A stretch of DNA of 64,000 bases from Parapedobacter sp051400755 (GTDB lineage Bacteria > Bacteroidota > Bacteroidia > Sphingobacteriales > Sphingobacteriaceae), in assembly GCF_051400755.1 (NCBI RefSeq), contig NZ_JBLFFL010000004.1, positions 248,001 through 312,000 on the forward strand. Direction: 5' to 3'. Each line of letters starts with the position of its first letter. The stretch's first letter is position 1. Shown in pieces: positions 9,505 to 17,793 of this stretch. The position numbers and the translations under genes are program-made. A model generated the notes under the pieces. That model did not search any database. It was not told where the DNA came from and worked only from the letters and a program-made list of their open reading frames with translations.

Positions 9505-9582
9505 GGGGTTATAAAAAAACAATAAATCCGACACAAATATGAACTCTTAGCTTACGCGTTCGTCTTTTCGCCTCAAACATAA

Positions 9583-9590
9583 TATCTTTG
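9583..9590 (+). promoter_or_regulatory. -7 box TATCTTTG for menG
   Basis: Exact TAnnTTTG match ending only six bases before the menG ATG at 9597. If used, the menG transcript would be leaderless or nearly so. The -33 region is weak. Confidence 0.45.
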
Positions 9591-9596
9591 CCTATC

Positions 9597-10334
9597 ATGA
9601 CGACATCCCAAACAGTAAAGCCCTATCAAGACACCGATACCGACAAAAAACAACAGGTGGCCGACATGTTTGACAACATTTCGGGCACCTACGACTTCCT
9701 CAACCATTTCCTGTCGCTTGGCATCGACATCCTTTGGCGGAAAAAGGCCATCCGCGCACTGAAATCGACCAAGCCACAATACCTGCTGGACGTGGCAACG
9801 GGCACGGGTGATTTTGCGCTGGAGGCGATCAAACTGCTCAAGCCCCGCAAGGTGACCGGTGTCGACATCTCGCAGGGCATGCTGGACATCGCCAAGGATA
9901 AGATCGCGAAAAAAGGTCTCGATCATGTTTTTGACGTGCAGTTGGGTGATTCGGAAAATCTGCCATTCGCAGATGATTCGTTTGATGCGGTGACGGTGGC
10001 TTTCGGCGTGCGCAACTTCGAAAACCTCGAAAAGGGCCTCACTGACATCTGCCGGGTCCTGAAACCCGGGGGCAAGGCCGTCATCCTCGAATTTTCGAAG
10101 CCGCAGGGGTTTCCGGTGAAGCAACTCTATCACTTCTATTTTACACGCATCACTCCGTTCGTCGGCAAGCTATTTTCCAAAGACTACCGGGCATACAGCT
10201 ACCTGCCGGAGTCGGTCGCGCAGTTTCCTGATGGACAGTCTTTCGTGGATATCCTGCGCCGCGTGGGGTTCAGCGATACCATACGGCGCCCGCAGACATT
10301 TGGCATTTGCACCATCTACATCGGCACCAAATGA
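9597..10334 (+). CDS. menG: Demethylmenaquinone methyltransferase
   Basis: SAM-dependent methyltransferase of 245 aa making the last step of menaquinone synthesis at the inner membrane. SAM motif I LDVATGTGDF is at residues 64-73, with VTGVDIS following and DAVTVAFGVRNF as the family-specific motif. Also called UbiE; in Bacteroidota, which use menaquinone, MenG is the better name. ATG at 9597 is preferred to the TTG three codons upstream because it follows the -7 box closely and gives the usual N-terminus. The stop overlaps the porT start (ATGA), and the menG-porT pairing is conserved in the phylum. Confidence 0.92.
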   Translation: MTTSQTVKPYQDTDTDKKQQVADMFDNISGTYDFLNHFLSLGIDILWRKKAIRALKSTKPQYLLDVATGTGDFALEAIKLLKPRKVTGVDISQGMLDIAKDKIAKKGLDHVFDVQLGDSENLPFADDSFDAVTVAFGVRNFENLEKGLTDICRVLKPGGKAVILEFSKPQGFPVKQLYHFYFTRITPFVGKLFSKDYRAYSYLPESVAQFPDGQSFVDILRRVGFSDTIRRPQTFGICTIYIGTK

Positions 10335-11104
10335 ATCGGCAGTATCCAACGCGCATCGCCGCAGCAATTTGCTTGTTTGTGCTGATATACGCCCCTACCA
10401 GCGCCCAACAGCGGTTCGAACGGTGGGGAGGCGGTGTGGATGACGAACAGCTTCATTTTGGCTTCAGCTTTCATTATGTGCAAGCGGATTACAAGATTGC
10501 GCTAAAGGACGACTGGCAAACCCCTTATCGCGATCAACCAAACAGTTCGTTTAATGCGGATTCGCTGTATGGGGTATATTCACCGTTTTATGGCGGCGTG
10601 GGACTGGGATTGCTGGCGGATTTGAAGCTTTCCGAAAATGCAAACCTGCGGTTTACGCCTTCGTTGGTGTTTTCGAACAAATCGGTCAACTACCGGTATA
10701 CGCCACACGCTGTCAATGAGCATGAACGCCTGCTCACGGCATTGGTGCGGGCGTCGTATATTGATCTGCCCCTGCTTTTTAAGTTCAAATCAGACCGCAA
10801 GGGCAATTACCGCGGCTATTTGATTGGCGGGGGGAAGTATTCCATCAATGTGGTATCCGGCAAACGATATGAAGATGCAAACCTCGCGGCCATCGAAAAA
10901 CTGCTGAAAACAAAGCCGGGTTATTTCTCTTATGAAGCAGGCATCGGGTTCGACCTCTATTTTGATTTCTTCAAGATGTCGCCCGAAGTCCGATGGGTAC
11001 AAAGCATCGGCAACCTGCTTGACGCACGGGAACCGAATATGTATAATCACCCGATACAACGGCTGATGCTACGGAATTTCCAGATCAGCCTGTTTTTTGA
11101 ATGA
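10331..11104 (+). CDS. porT: PorT-like type IX secretion protein
   Basis: Protein of 257 aa with a signal peptide (hydrophobic residues about 9-23, cleavage after TSAQ) and an outer-membrane beta-barrel pattern of alternating hydrophobic strands. PorT is an outer-membrane barrel needed for the T9SS in Porphyromonas and Flavobacterium. The call rests on length, barrel pattern and position directly after menG, with which porT commonly pairs in this phylum. ATG at 10331 overlaps the menG stop by four bases. A generic outer-membrane barrel is the alternative. Tandem repeats follow the stop. Confidence 0.78.
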   Translation: MNRQYPTRIAAAICLFVLIYAPTSAQQRFERWGGGVDDEQLHFGFSFHYVQADYKIALKDDWQTPYRDQPNSSFNADSLYGVYSPFYGGVGLGLLADLKLSENANLRFTPSLVFSNKSVNYRYTPHAVNEHERLLTALVRASYIDLPLLFKFKSDRKGNYRGYLIGGGKYSINVVSGKRYEDANLAAIEKLLKTKPGYFSYEAGIGFDLYFDFFKMSPEVRWVQSIGNLLDAREPNMYNHPIQRLMLRNFQISLFFE

Positions 11105-11110
11105 AGGAAA

Positions 11111-11145
11111 GTAAAAAGTAAAAAGTAAAAAGTAAAAAGTAAAAA
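11111..11145 (+). repeat. Five tandem copies of GTAAAAA
   Basis: Perfect 7-nt tandem repeat starting 7 bases after the porT stop and running into a poly-A stretch. It could change length by slippage and lies directly before the GTCTAAT-type array. Confidence 0.9.
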
Positions 11146-11155
11146 ATTGGCTGAC

Positions 11156-11208
11156 GTCTAATGTCTCAAGTCTAATGTCTAACGTCTCATGTCTCAATCA
11201 TGTCTAAC
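11156..11208 (+). repeat. GTCTAAT-type degenerate array (copy 1)
   Basis: Variants of GTCTAAT, GTCTCAA and GTCTAAC in tandem between porT and the dehydrogenase gene. The array runs into the next gene: the first three codons of the dehydrogenase, ATG TCT AAC, are themselves a repeat unit. Confidence 0.8.
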
Positions 11209-11973
11209 AAAAAAATAGCATTCATCACCGGGGCAAGTGCCGGCATCGGCGAAGCGTGCGCGGCTGTATTCGCCCGTGAAGGGTACCGCCTATTGCTCGC
11301 CGCCCGCCGCATCAACCGCCTGGAAGCGCTGGCTGCCCGGCTTGAAGAAGCATACGGAATCGACAGCCACCTATTGGCGCTTGATGTCCGCGATGCCGAA
11401 GAGGTGTTTACCACCTTCAGTAACCTGCCCGGAGAGTGGCAGCAGGTAGATGTGCTGGTCAACAACGCGGGCCTGAGCCAGGGACTCGACCCGATTTACG
11501 GAGGCGATATCGGCGATTGGGACCGCATGATCGACACGAATGTCAAGGGACTGCTGTATGTGACCCGTGCAGTGGTACCCATCATGGTGGCACGGCAAAC
11601 CGGGCACATCATCAATATCGGCTCGATCGCGGGCAAAGAAGTGTATCCCAACGGCAATGTTTACTGCGCCACCAAACACGCCGTCGATGCGCTCACCAAA
11701 GGCATGCGCATCGATCTGCTGGATAAGCACGTCAAAGTGACCGCCATTCACCCGGGTATGGTGGAAACTGAGTTTTCGGAAGTGCGCTTCAAGGGCGACA
11801 GGGAGCGCGCTGCGGCGGTATATGACCGGCTCGAACCGCTCGTAGCCGAAGATGTTGCCGAGGCGGTGTGGTTTGCTGCATCGCGGCCAACACATGTCAA
11901 CATTAATGACATGGTCATCATGCCGACTGCACAGGCCAACGCTACCACCACTGTCAGACGAAATCATCCGTGA
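11200..11973 (+). CDS. Short-chain dehydrogenase/reductase
   Basis: NAD(P)-dependent oxidoreductase of 257 aa, the classical SDR size. TGASAGIG (residues 10-17) binds the dinucleotide, NNAG is near residue 89, the catalytic Ser is in NIGSIAG (about 142), and Tyr155 and Lys159 form YxxxK. Overall it resembles YdfG-type enzymes that reduce 3-hydroxy acids or serine-like substrates, but the substrate cannot be read from the sequence. The start lies inside a GTCTAAT repeat array. The M61 peptidase gene begins 19 bp after its stop. Confidence 0.88.
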   Translation: MSNKKIAFITGASAGIGEACAAVFAREGYRLLLAARRINRLEALAARLEEAYGIDSHLLALDVRDAEEVFTTFSNLPGEWQQVDVLVNNAGLSQGLDPIYGGDIGDWDRMIDTNVKGLLYVTRAVVPIMVARQTGHIINIGSIAGKEVYPNGNVYCATKHAVDALTKGMRIDLLDKHVKVTAIHPGMVETEFSEVRFKGDRERAAAVYDRLEPLVAEDVAEAVWFAASRPTHVNINDMVIMPTAQANATTTVRRNHP

Positions 11974-11992
11974 CCCACTTAATTACCGTATC

Positions 11993-13792
11993 ATGAACAA
12001 CATTTATCCCCGTTTATTACTGATCTTTATGACTATCGCCACCTCTGCATCCGCTGCACCACGCATTCATTTTGAAGTTTCCTTTAAAGAACCGCAGGCA
12101 CATTATGCTGAAATCAAAATGGAAATCGCAGACCTTCGAAAGGATTACATCGACGTAAAAATGCCGGTGTGGACACCCGGATCATATCTAGTGCGTGAAT
12201 ATTCGAAACATGTGGAAGGTTTTGAGGCCTGCGCAGCCGATGGCACACCACTGAAGGTTGAAAAGATAAGCAAGAATACCTGGCGCATTGCATCGGACAA
12301 AACCAACCATGTCACAGTCAACTATCGCATATATGGTTTTGAGGTATCCGTGCGGACCAACTTCATCGATGATGCGCATGCCTTTTTGTCGCCTGCGGCA
12401 ACGTTTATGTATGTGGATGGGATGATCGACCATCCCGTGGAGGTGACGGTGGTGCCGCATCCCTCGTGGTCTAAGGTTTCAACAGGGTTAGACCCTGTAT
12501 CCGGCATGGCCAACACCTATCATGCCGCTGATTTTGACATTCTGTTTGACTCGCCGATCGAAGTGGGCAACCAGGATGTGTTTACCTTTGAAGCAGCGGG
12601 CGTCCTTCATGAGATCGCCATGGTAGGTGGGGGCAACTATGATAAGGAACGCCTAAAACGGGATTGCGCGATTATTGTGGAGCGCGCGACCGGGGTTTTC
12701 GGCGTCAATCCGAATAAACGTTATGTGTTTATCGTGCATAACTTTCAATCGGGCGGCGGCGGACTGGAACACCTCAACTCCACGGTATTGGGCGCCACCC
12801 GGAATGGCTACCAAAACGAACGTTCGTATGTGGGGTTCCTTGGGCTGGTGGCCCACGAATACTTCCATTTGTGGCACGTCAAGCGGCTTCGTCCGATCGC
12901 GCTTGGTCCGTTTGATTATGACCAGGAGAATTATACCACATCGCTATGGATCATGGAGGGCTTCACCGCGTACTTTGACAATCTGCTCCTCCGGCGATGC
13001 GGCTTCCTGAGCGAGAGCAGTTATCTACAGGCCTTGTCCAACGACGTCAGCACGGTTGAAAACAAAGCGGGAAACGACATCCAGCCGGTCGCACAGGCCA
13101 GTTTCGATGCCTGGATCAAATATTACCGCCCGGATGAAAATTCGGCCAACACCAGCATTTCTTATTACAACAAGGGCGCATTGCTGGCCATGGCGCTCGA
13201 TGTTAAAATCCTCGCGGCAACACAGGGGCAAAAGCGCTTGGATGACGTATTGAAGGCGGCTTACGAGGAGTTCTATGTCAAGAAAAAACGTGGTTTTGAG
13301 GAGCCTGAGTTCCAAGCATTGATCGAGCAGATCGCTGGCGTGTCAGTGGCCGATATCTTCCAGGCGGCATACACGGTGGAACCGATCGATTATAACCGCT
13401 ATTTGAACGCCATCGGGTATGAATTAACCGATCACAATAAAGCGCGTGAGCTGCCCGATCTGGGTATCACCACGTCCGTCAGTGATGGGCGCGTGGTCAT
13501 CACCGGCGTAAACCGGGGCACCGGCGCTTGGGATGCTGGCCTCAACGTGCGGGATGAACTGATCGCCATCAACGGCGAGCGCCTGGATGCCAACGGAAAG
13601 GAACTAAACCGTGCCTTACAAGCAGCGTCGATAGGCGATAACCTACAGGTGCTGATCGCAAGGGACGGCAACGTGCGGGAATTGACCGTCACGCTAAAAA
13701 GGGACACCAAGGGGGCATTCAGCATCGTACCGCTGCAAAACGCCACGCCCGAGCAGGAACGCTTGGGTAAAATCTGGTTGTCGTTGGATTAA
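11993..13792 (+). CDS. M61 family metallopeptidase with PDZ domain
   Basis: Secreted or periplasmic zinc aminopeptidase of 599 aa, of the glycyl-aminopeptidase (M61) family. It has a signal peptide (about 1-19), a beta-rich N-terminal domain, a peptidase core with AHEYFHLWH (zinc ligands His288 and His292, catalytic Glu289), and a downstream Glu in WIMEGFTAYF as likely third ligand. A PDZ domain covers about 489-575. M61 enzymes release N-terminal Gly or Ala from peptides. The frame is open further upstream into the dehydrogenase gene, but ATG 11993 is chosen because a proper signal peptide follows it. Its stop overlaps the stop of the convergent gene by four bases. Confidence 0.9.
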   Translation: MNNIYPRLLLIFMTIATSASAAPRIHFEVSFKEPQAHYAEIKMEIADLRKDYIDVKMPVWTPGSYLVREYSKHVEGFEACAADGTPLKVEKISKNTWRIASDKTNHVTVNYRIYGFEVSVRTNFIDDAHAFLSPAATFMYVDGMIDHPVEVTVVPHPSWSKVSTGLDPVSGMANTYHAADFDILFDSPIEVGNQDVFTFEAAGVLHEIAMVGGGNYDKERLKRDCAIIVERATGVFGVNPNKRYVFIVHNFQSGGGGLEHLNSTVLGATRNGYQNERSYVGFLGLVAHEYFHLWHVKRLRPIALGPFDYDQENYTTSLWIMEGFTAYFDNLLLRRCGFLSESSYLQALSNDVSTVENKAGNDIQPVAQASFDAWIKYYRPDENSANTSISYYNKGALLAMALDVKILAATQGQKRLDDVLKAAYEEFYVKKKRGFEEPEFQALIEQIAGVSVADIFQAAYTVEPIDYNRYLNAIGYELTDHNKARELPDLGITTSVSDGRVVITGVNRGTGAWDAGLNVRDELIAINGERLDANGKELNRALQAASIGDNLQVLIARDGNVRELTVTLKRDTKGAFSIVPLQNATPEQERLGKIWLSLD

Positions 13793-14286
13793 AACACAAA
13801 CCGTATCGACAGTCCGATCCCGTCAAACCGAACGCCTGATTCTGGCGTGAGTTCCATCGTGGGTTTCCAGTCCAAGGATAGGTTGATGGGTGCGGTCGGG
13901 ATTTTATAATCAGCGCCGATCACGCCGTCAAAGCTCCATGCCAGTCCCCCATCATCGGTATCTTTATAACGATAGCCGCCCAAGCCGCCGCCAAAGCCAT
14001 AATACCACCTCAAGCCCGGTACGTCAACAAACATCACCGGCTGGTGGATCTCGTATAATCCCAACACTTTGAAAATGGTGAAATTCCGATTCCCCTGGAA
14101 ATTGACGATGCCATCAATCGCATGGCTGTCATTGAGAAAGTGCTTATACGTAATCCCATTCGCAACGCCAAAGCGTCCCCCAATGGCTCGTGAGTAAGTC
14201 GTCGTGCTATCCTGGGCTGCTGCACGGTGGTGCATCATTCCGAAAAGCGCAATAATGGCAAATAAGGCAAACTGTTTTTTGTTCAT
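13789..14286 (-). CDS. Predicted outer-membrane beta-barrel protein, unknown
   Basis: Protein of 165 aa that I do not recognise by family. A signal peptide is visible (about residues 5-24, cleavage after AAAQ). The rest has glycine/aromatic-rich alternating strands such as WYYGFGGGLGGYRY, and it ends in a Phe, as expected for a small eight-stranded outer-membrane barrel. ATG 14286 is preferred to an upstream start because it places the signal peptide at the terminus. It converges on the M61 peptidase with overlapping stop codons. Function unknown. Confidence 0.7.
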   Translation of the reverse strand: MNKKQFALFAIIALFGMMHHRAAAQDSTTTYSRAIGGRFGVANGITYKHFLNDSHAIDGIVNFQGNRNFTIFKVLGLYEIHQPVMFVDVPGLRWYYGFGGGLGGYRYKDTDDGGLAWSFDGVIGADYKIPTAPINLSLDWKPTMELTPESGVRFDGIGLSIRFVF

Positions 14287-14443
14287 GCCGCAATTTGCGC
14301 AAAACAAATGCCAATGTTCGACCGCATCGCCACGATGTCAGATATTTGTTAAACATTAGGAAATTCCTGAATTATTGTTAATTTTAGCTATGTCTTTTAC
14401 TGAATTGATGGACACTGAATTATAAACCAAACAGCTTAACGAT

Positions 14444-16204
14444 ATGGCAGCTCCAACGCGTATCTTCGATATTTTATCCAATTACGAAACCCATCATGCG
14501 AAGTCGGTGATGGTTGCCGGCAAAGCGAACGGGACCTGGACAAGCTACAGCACCGATGAGTTCTTGGATATCGTGGATAACCTGAGCAAAGGACTGGTTG
14601 CCAAGGGGGTGGAAAAAGGTGATCGGATCGCCTTGATGTCGGCGAACCGACCCGAGTGGAACTTCTGTGATTTTGCAATCAATCAACTCGGCGCAGCCAT
14701 CATACCCCTGTACCCCACGCTATCCGGTCAGGACCTTGCTTTTATTATCAATGACGCGGCGCCGAAGATCATCTTGGTGAGCGATGCCGACCTCTACGAA
14801 AAAATCAGGGTCGCCTTGGAGACGGATAAATTAGACATTCCGATCTACTCATTTGACCCCGTCAGCGATGTACCGTCTTGGCGACAGTTGATCGACGAGG
14901 GCAAGCAGCACGATGCTGATCTCGCTTCCTACCGCGATGCGGTCAAACCGGATGATTTGCTTACACTGATCTACACCTCGGGCACCACCGGCAAACCCAA
15001 GGGCGTGCTCCTCTCTCACAAAAATGTCTTGACGAATGTCTACGACTGCTATCACCTATTGCCCGATTATTTCAAGAAGGCACTCAGCTTCCTGCCGCTT
15101 TGCCACATTTTTGAGCGCATGGTCGTGTATTTATACTTTGCGAAGGGTGTCGAAATTCACTATGCCGAAAGCCTGGATACCATCGTGGCCGACATCAATG
15201 AGGTAAAACCGGATGGATTCACAACCGTGCCACGGCTGCTCGAAAAAGTATATGATCGGATCGTCGCCAAGGGCAAGGAACTCCGCGGACTGAAGAAGCA
15301 CATCTTCTTTTGGGCGTTGAACCTGGGGCTCATCAATAAGGAGCCCGGCAATAATGGTGCATGGTTCAATATCAAACTGGGCATTGCCCGCAAGCTGGTC
15401 TTCAGCAAATGGCAGGGCGCATTAGGCGGAAACATTAAGCTTATTATTTCGGGCGGCGCCGCCCTCCAGCCGCGGTTGGCCCGGGTATTCTGGGCTGCCG
15501 ATATACCCGTATTGGAGGGGTATGGCCTCACCGAAACCTCGCCCGTCATTGCCGTGAATAGTCTGGAAAAAGGGGGCGTCAAATTCGGCACCGTGGGCAA
15601 ACTCCTCAAAAGCGTGGATGTCAAAATTGCCGCAGATGGCGAAATCCTGTGCAAAGGCCCCAGCATTTTCACCGGTTACTACAAAAACGACGAGGCTACC
15701 GCCGAAGCGATAGACCAGGAAGGTTATTTCCATACGGGCGATATCGGCGAGTTAGACCAAGCAGGGTTCCTGCGCATCACCGATCGCAAAAAAGAAATGT
15801 TCAAAACCGCTGGCGGAAAATACGTCGCTCCCCAAGCCCTGGAAAACAAATACATGGAGTCGACGCTGATCGCCCAAGTGATGGTCGTCGGCGAAAACCG
15901 GAAATTCCCTTCGGCGCTCATCGTGCCGGCGTTTGATGTGCTCGAAAACTGGTGTAAGCTGAAAGGCATCCCCTCCGGGTCCAAGGAAAAGCTGGTTGAA
16001 CATCCGGCCGTCATCGAGAAATATCAACGCGAGCTTGACCGGCTCAATCAGGGTTTCGGGCAGTGGGAAAAAGTGAAGAAATTCGTGTTGCTACCAAAAG
16101 AATGGACCATCGACGCCGGTGAACTCACACCTAAACTAAGCTTAAAACGCAAGGTGATCTTACAACGGTACGAAACCGAAATAGAACGCATGTATGAAGT
16201 ATAA
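14444..16204 (+). CDS. Long-chain fatty acid--CoA ligase (AMP-binding)
   Basis: Acyl-CoA synthetase of 586 aa: activates a fatty acid with ATP to an acyl-adenylate, then forms the CoA thioester. The AMP-binding P-loop YTSGTTGKPKG lies at about 177-187, GYGLTETSP near 363, GDIGELDQAGFLRITDRKKE near 428, and the C-terminal lid follows with a Lys in TAGGKYVAP. It resembles the bacterial FadD/FAA1-like group common in Bacteroidota. The stop overlaps the next gene by 11 bp, indicating an operon with the BrkB-like protein. Chain-length preference cannot be read. Confidence 0.9.
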   Translation: MAAPTRIFDILSNYETHHAKSVMVAGKANGTWTSYSTDEFLDIVDNLSKGLVAKGVEKGDRIALMSANRPEWNFCDFAINQLGAAIIPLYPTLSGQDLAFIINDAAPKIILVSDADLYEKIRVALETDKLDIPIYSFDPVSDVPSWRQLIDEGKQHDADLASYRDAVKPDDLLTLIYTSGTTGKPKGVLLSHKNVLTNVYDCYHLLPDYFKKALSFLPLCHIFERMVVYLYFAKGVEIHYAESLDTIVADINEVKPDGFTTVPRLLEKVYDRIVAKGKELRGLKKHIFFWALNLGLINKEPGNNGAWFNIKLGIARKLVFSKWQGALGGNIKLIISGGAALQPRLARVFWAADIPVLEGYGLTETSPVIAVNSLEKGGVKFGTVGKLLKSVDVKIAADGEILCKGPSIFTGYYKNDEATAEAIDQEGYFHTGDIGELDQAGFLRITDRKKEMFKTAGGKYVAPQALENKYMESTLIAQVMVVGENRKFPSALIVPAFDVLENWCKLKGIPSGSKEKLVEHPAVIEKYQRELDRLNQGFGQWEKVKKFVLLPKEWTIDAGELTPKLSLKRKVILQRYETEIERMYEV

Positions 16205-17150
16205 ATTGTTCAAAAAATCGTTCTACAAAGAAGTCTTCGGATTACTCGGCGACACCTTTTCGGAATTCTCCAAAGACAGCGCTATGAAAATGAGCGCCTC
16301 GCTCGCCTATTACACCATATTTTCCATCGCCCCGTTATTACTCATCGTCATTTGGCTGGTCGGATTCTTCTATGGAGAAATACTCGTCAGCGAGCACGAT
16401 GCGAGCGCTGAAGTCTTCAGGGAGTTCGCCAATATATTTGGTCCGGAAACCGCCACACAAATCCAGCAAATCATCCAAAACATCCGGCTGTCGGACAAAT
16501 CAGGCATGGGCATCGCGATCGGAATCGGCACCCTGGTGGTCGGCTCCACCACCATCTTCATCGAGATACAGGATTCGCTCAACCGGATATGGGGGGTACG
16601 TCCCAAACCCAAAAAAGGCTGGCTCAAGATGTTGCTCAATCGCGCCGTCTCCTTTTCCATGGTGCTCGGTCTGGGTTTTCTGCTGATCGTATCCCTCATC
16701 GCCAATGGAATTATCGTCGCGCTCAGTTCACAGATTACCCGATTCCTTCCCGACATCTCCGTCATCTTAGTTGAGTGGATCAATATGGGCCTCACCTTTT
16801 TAGTCATCACCTCCCTATTCGCGTTTATCTTCCGGTTTCTTCCCGATGCCCGCATGCGCTTCAACGACGTCGCCGGCGGCGCGATCTTTACGTCAGCGCT
16901 TTTTATGCTGGGCCGCTACCTGATCGCGATCTACATGAAATACAGCGCGCCAGCCTCCGCCTATGGCGCTGCCGGGGCGATTATTGTGTTGCTCCTTTGG
17001 ATCTATTACTCAGCCGCCATCCTCTACTTCGGAGCCGAATTTACCAAAGTATATGCCTTGCGGTATGGCAGAGGCGTATGGCCATCTTCCTATGCGGTGA
17101 AAGTCATTACCCAAGAACAGGAAGTAGTAGGTGAACCGATAAAGAAGTAA
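16194..17150 (+). CDS. YihY/BrkB family inner-membrane protein
   Basis: Integral membrane protein of 318 aa of the YihY/BrkB (virulence factor BrkB, formerly RNase BN) family. The family SASLAYYTIFSIAP stretch begins the first helix (about residue 33), and about six membrane helices follow. The AGGAIFTSALFMLGRY and YGAAGAIIVLLLWIYYSA segments are also typical. The molecular role is not settled; a transport or lipid-handling role has been proposed for the family. It overlaps the acyl-CoA ligase by 11 bp. Downstream lie a 25-nt palindrome and the 102-bp repeat array. Confidence 0.9.
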   Translation: MKYKLFKKSFYKEVFGLLGDTFSEFSKDSAMKMSASLAYYTIFSIAPLLLIVIWLVGFFYGEILVSEHDASAEVFREFANIFGPETATQIQQIIQNIRLSDKSGMGIAIGIGTLVVGSTTIFIEIQDSLNRIWGVRPKPKKGWLKMLLNRAVSFSMVLGLGFLLIVSLIANGIIVALSSQITRFLPDISVILVEWINMGLTFLVITSLFAFIFRFLPDARMRFNDVAGGAIFTSALFMLGRYLIAIYMKYSAPASAYGAAGAIIVLLLWIYYSAAILYFGAEFTKVYALRYGRGVWPSSYAVKVITQEQEVVGEPIKK

Positions 17151-17170
17151 CTGGTCGCTCGCCGCGGGGC

Positions 17171-17195
17171 GTTACTTTCTTCCGAAGAAAGTAAC
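17171..17195. repeat. Perfect 25-nt palindrome GTTACTTTC...GAAAGTAAC
   Basis: Two 12-bp arms around a single central base, 20 bp after the BrkB-like gene, followed by CAAAGACTCG. Similar GTTACTTTC/GAAAGTAAC hairpins recur between genes in many Gram-negative genomes. No T-run follows, so a terminator role is uncertain. Confidence 0.7.
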
Positions 17196-17311
17196 CAAAG
17201 ACTCGCCGCTGTGCCCAGCTGCTAAGGTCGGTAGTGCCTCCCACTGCTTACCGCAGCTGACCAAGGCGGCATCTAAAGGTGAACGGAGGTTTTCTGCCAC
17301 CCGTCTCAGTG

Positions 17312-17782
17312 GATTCAGGCGGCTTGCAGACGAGACCTAGGAATTGGAAGCGAAGCGACCCGGATCCAGTCGAGGAGCAACCGCCTGATCCAACCCCCAC
17401 CAACCCCCCCAGTGATTCAGGCGGCTTGCAGACGAGACCTAGGAATTGGGAGCAAAGCGAACCGATTCCAGTCGAGGAGCAACCGCCTGATCCATCCCCC
17501 ACCAACCCCGCCAATGATTCAGGCGGCTTGCAGACGAGACCTAGGAGACGGAAGCGAAGCGACCCGGATCCAGTCGAGGAGCAACCGCCTGATCCATCCC
17601 CCACCAACCCCGCCAGTGATTCAGGCGGCTTGCAGACGAGACCTAGGAGACGGAAGCGAAGCGACCCGGATCCAGTCGAGGAGCAACCGCCTGANNNNNN
17701 NNNNGATTCAGGCGGCTTGCAGACGAGACCTAGGAGACGGAAGCGAAGCGACCCGGATCCAGTCGAGGAGCAACCGCCTGAA
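17312..17782. repeat. Tandem array of five 102-bp units with inverted ends
   Basis: Units start at 17312, 17414, 17516, 17618 and 17705. The first four are spaced exactly 102 bp: a core of about 77 bp and a C-rich spacer of about 25 bp. Each core starts with CAGGCGGCTTGC and ends with GCAACCGCCTG, an inverted repeat that could fold into a long imperfect hairpin. Inside are CCTAGG and GGATCC palindromes. Units 1-2 differ from 3-5 at a GAATTG/GAGACG site. The array fills the gap between two convergent genes and ends 11 bp before the stop of the leftward one. Copy number is uncertain because of the gap at 17695. As 102 is divisible by three, all frames stay open, but I do not think it is coding. 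Confidence 0.9.
17695..17704. other. Assembly gap (ten N)
   Basis: Ten N inside the 102-bp array, most likely a scaffold join where identical repeat units could not be resolved. The true distance and number of units are unknown. Confidence 0.97.
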
Positions 17783-17793
17783 TCACCTCCCTT

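Larger units (their letters stand above)
8890..9596. other. Long intergenic region between dnaB and menG
   Basis: This 707-bp stretch separates divergent dnaB and menG. Its left part, to about 9290, is AT-rich with several TTAAC/GTTAA words. Its right part, about 9290-9520, is abruptly GC-rich and carries three 11-nt degenerate repeats at 9472-9504. I see no TTATCCACA-type DnaA boxes and no recognisable RNA gene. A minus-strand reading frame at 9274-9534 covers the GC-rich part but does not look like a protein. Confidence 0.6.

Noticed and set aside
9274..9534. Minus-strand 86-codon frame in the dnaB-menG spacer
   Set aside because: Composition looks like translated repeat DNA, with no hydrophobic core, known motif or promoter in place.
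17171..17195. Intrinsic terminator for the BrkB-like gene
   Set aside because: A perfect hairpin, but no T-run on either side, so it is listed as a palindromic repeat.
17312..17782. CRISPR array
   Set aside because: Units are about 77 bp with nearly identical 25-bp spacers; CRISPR repeats are shorter and the spacers differ from each other.
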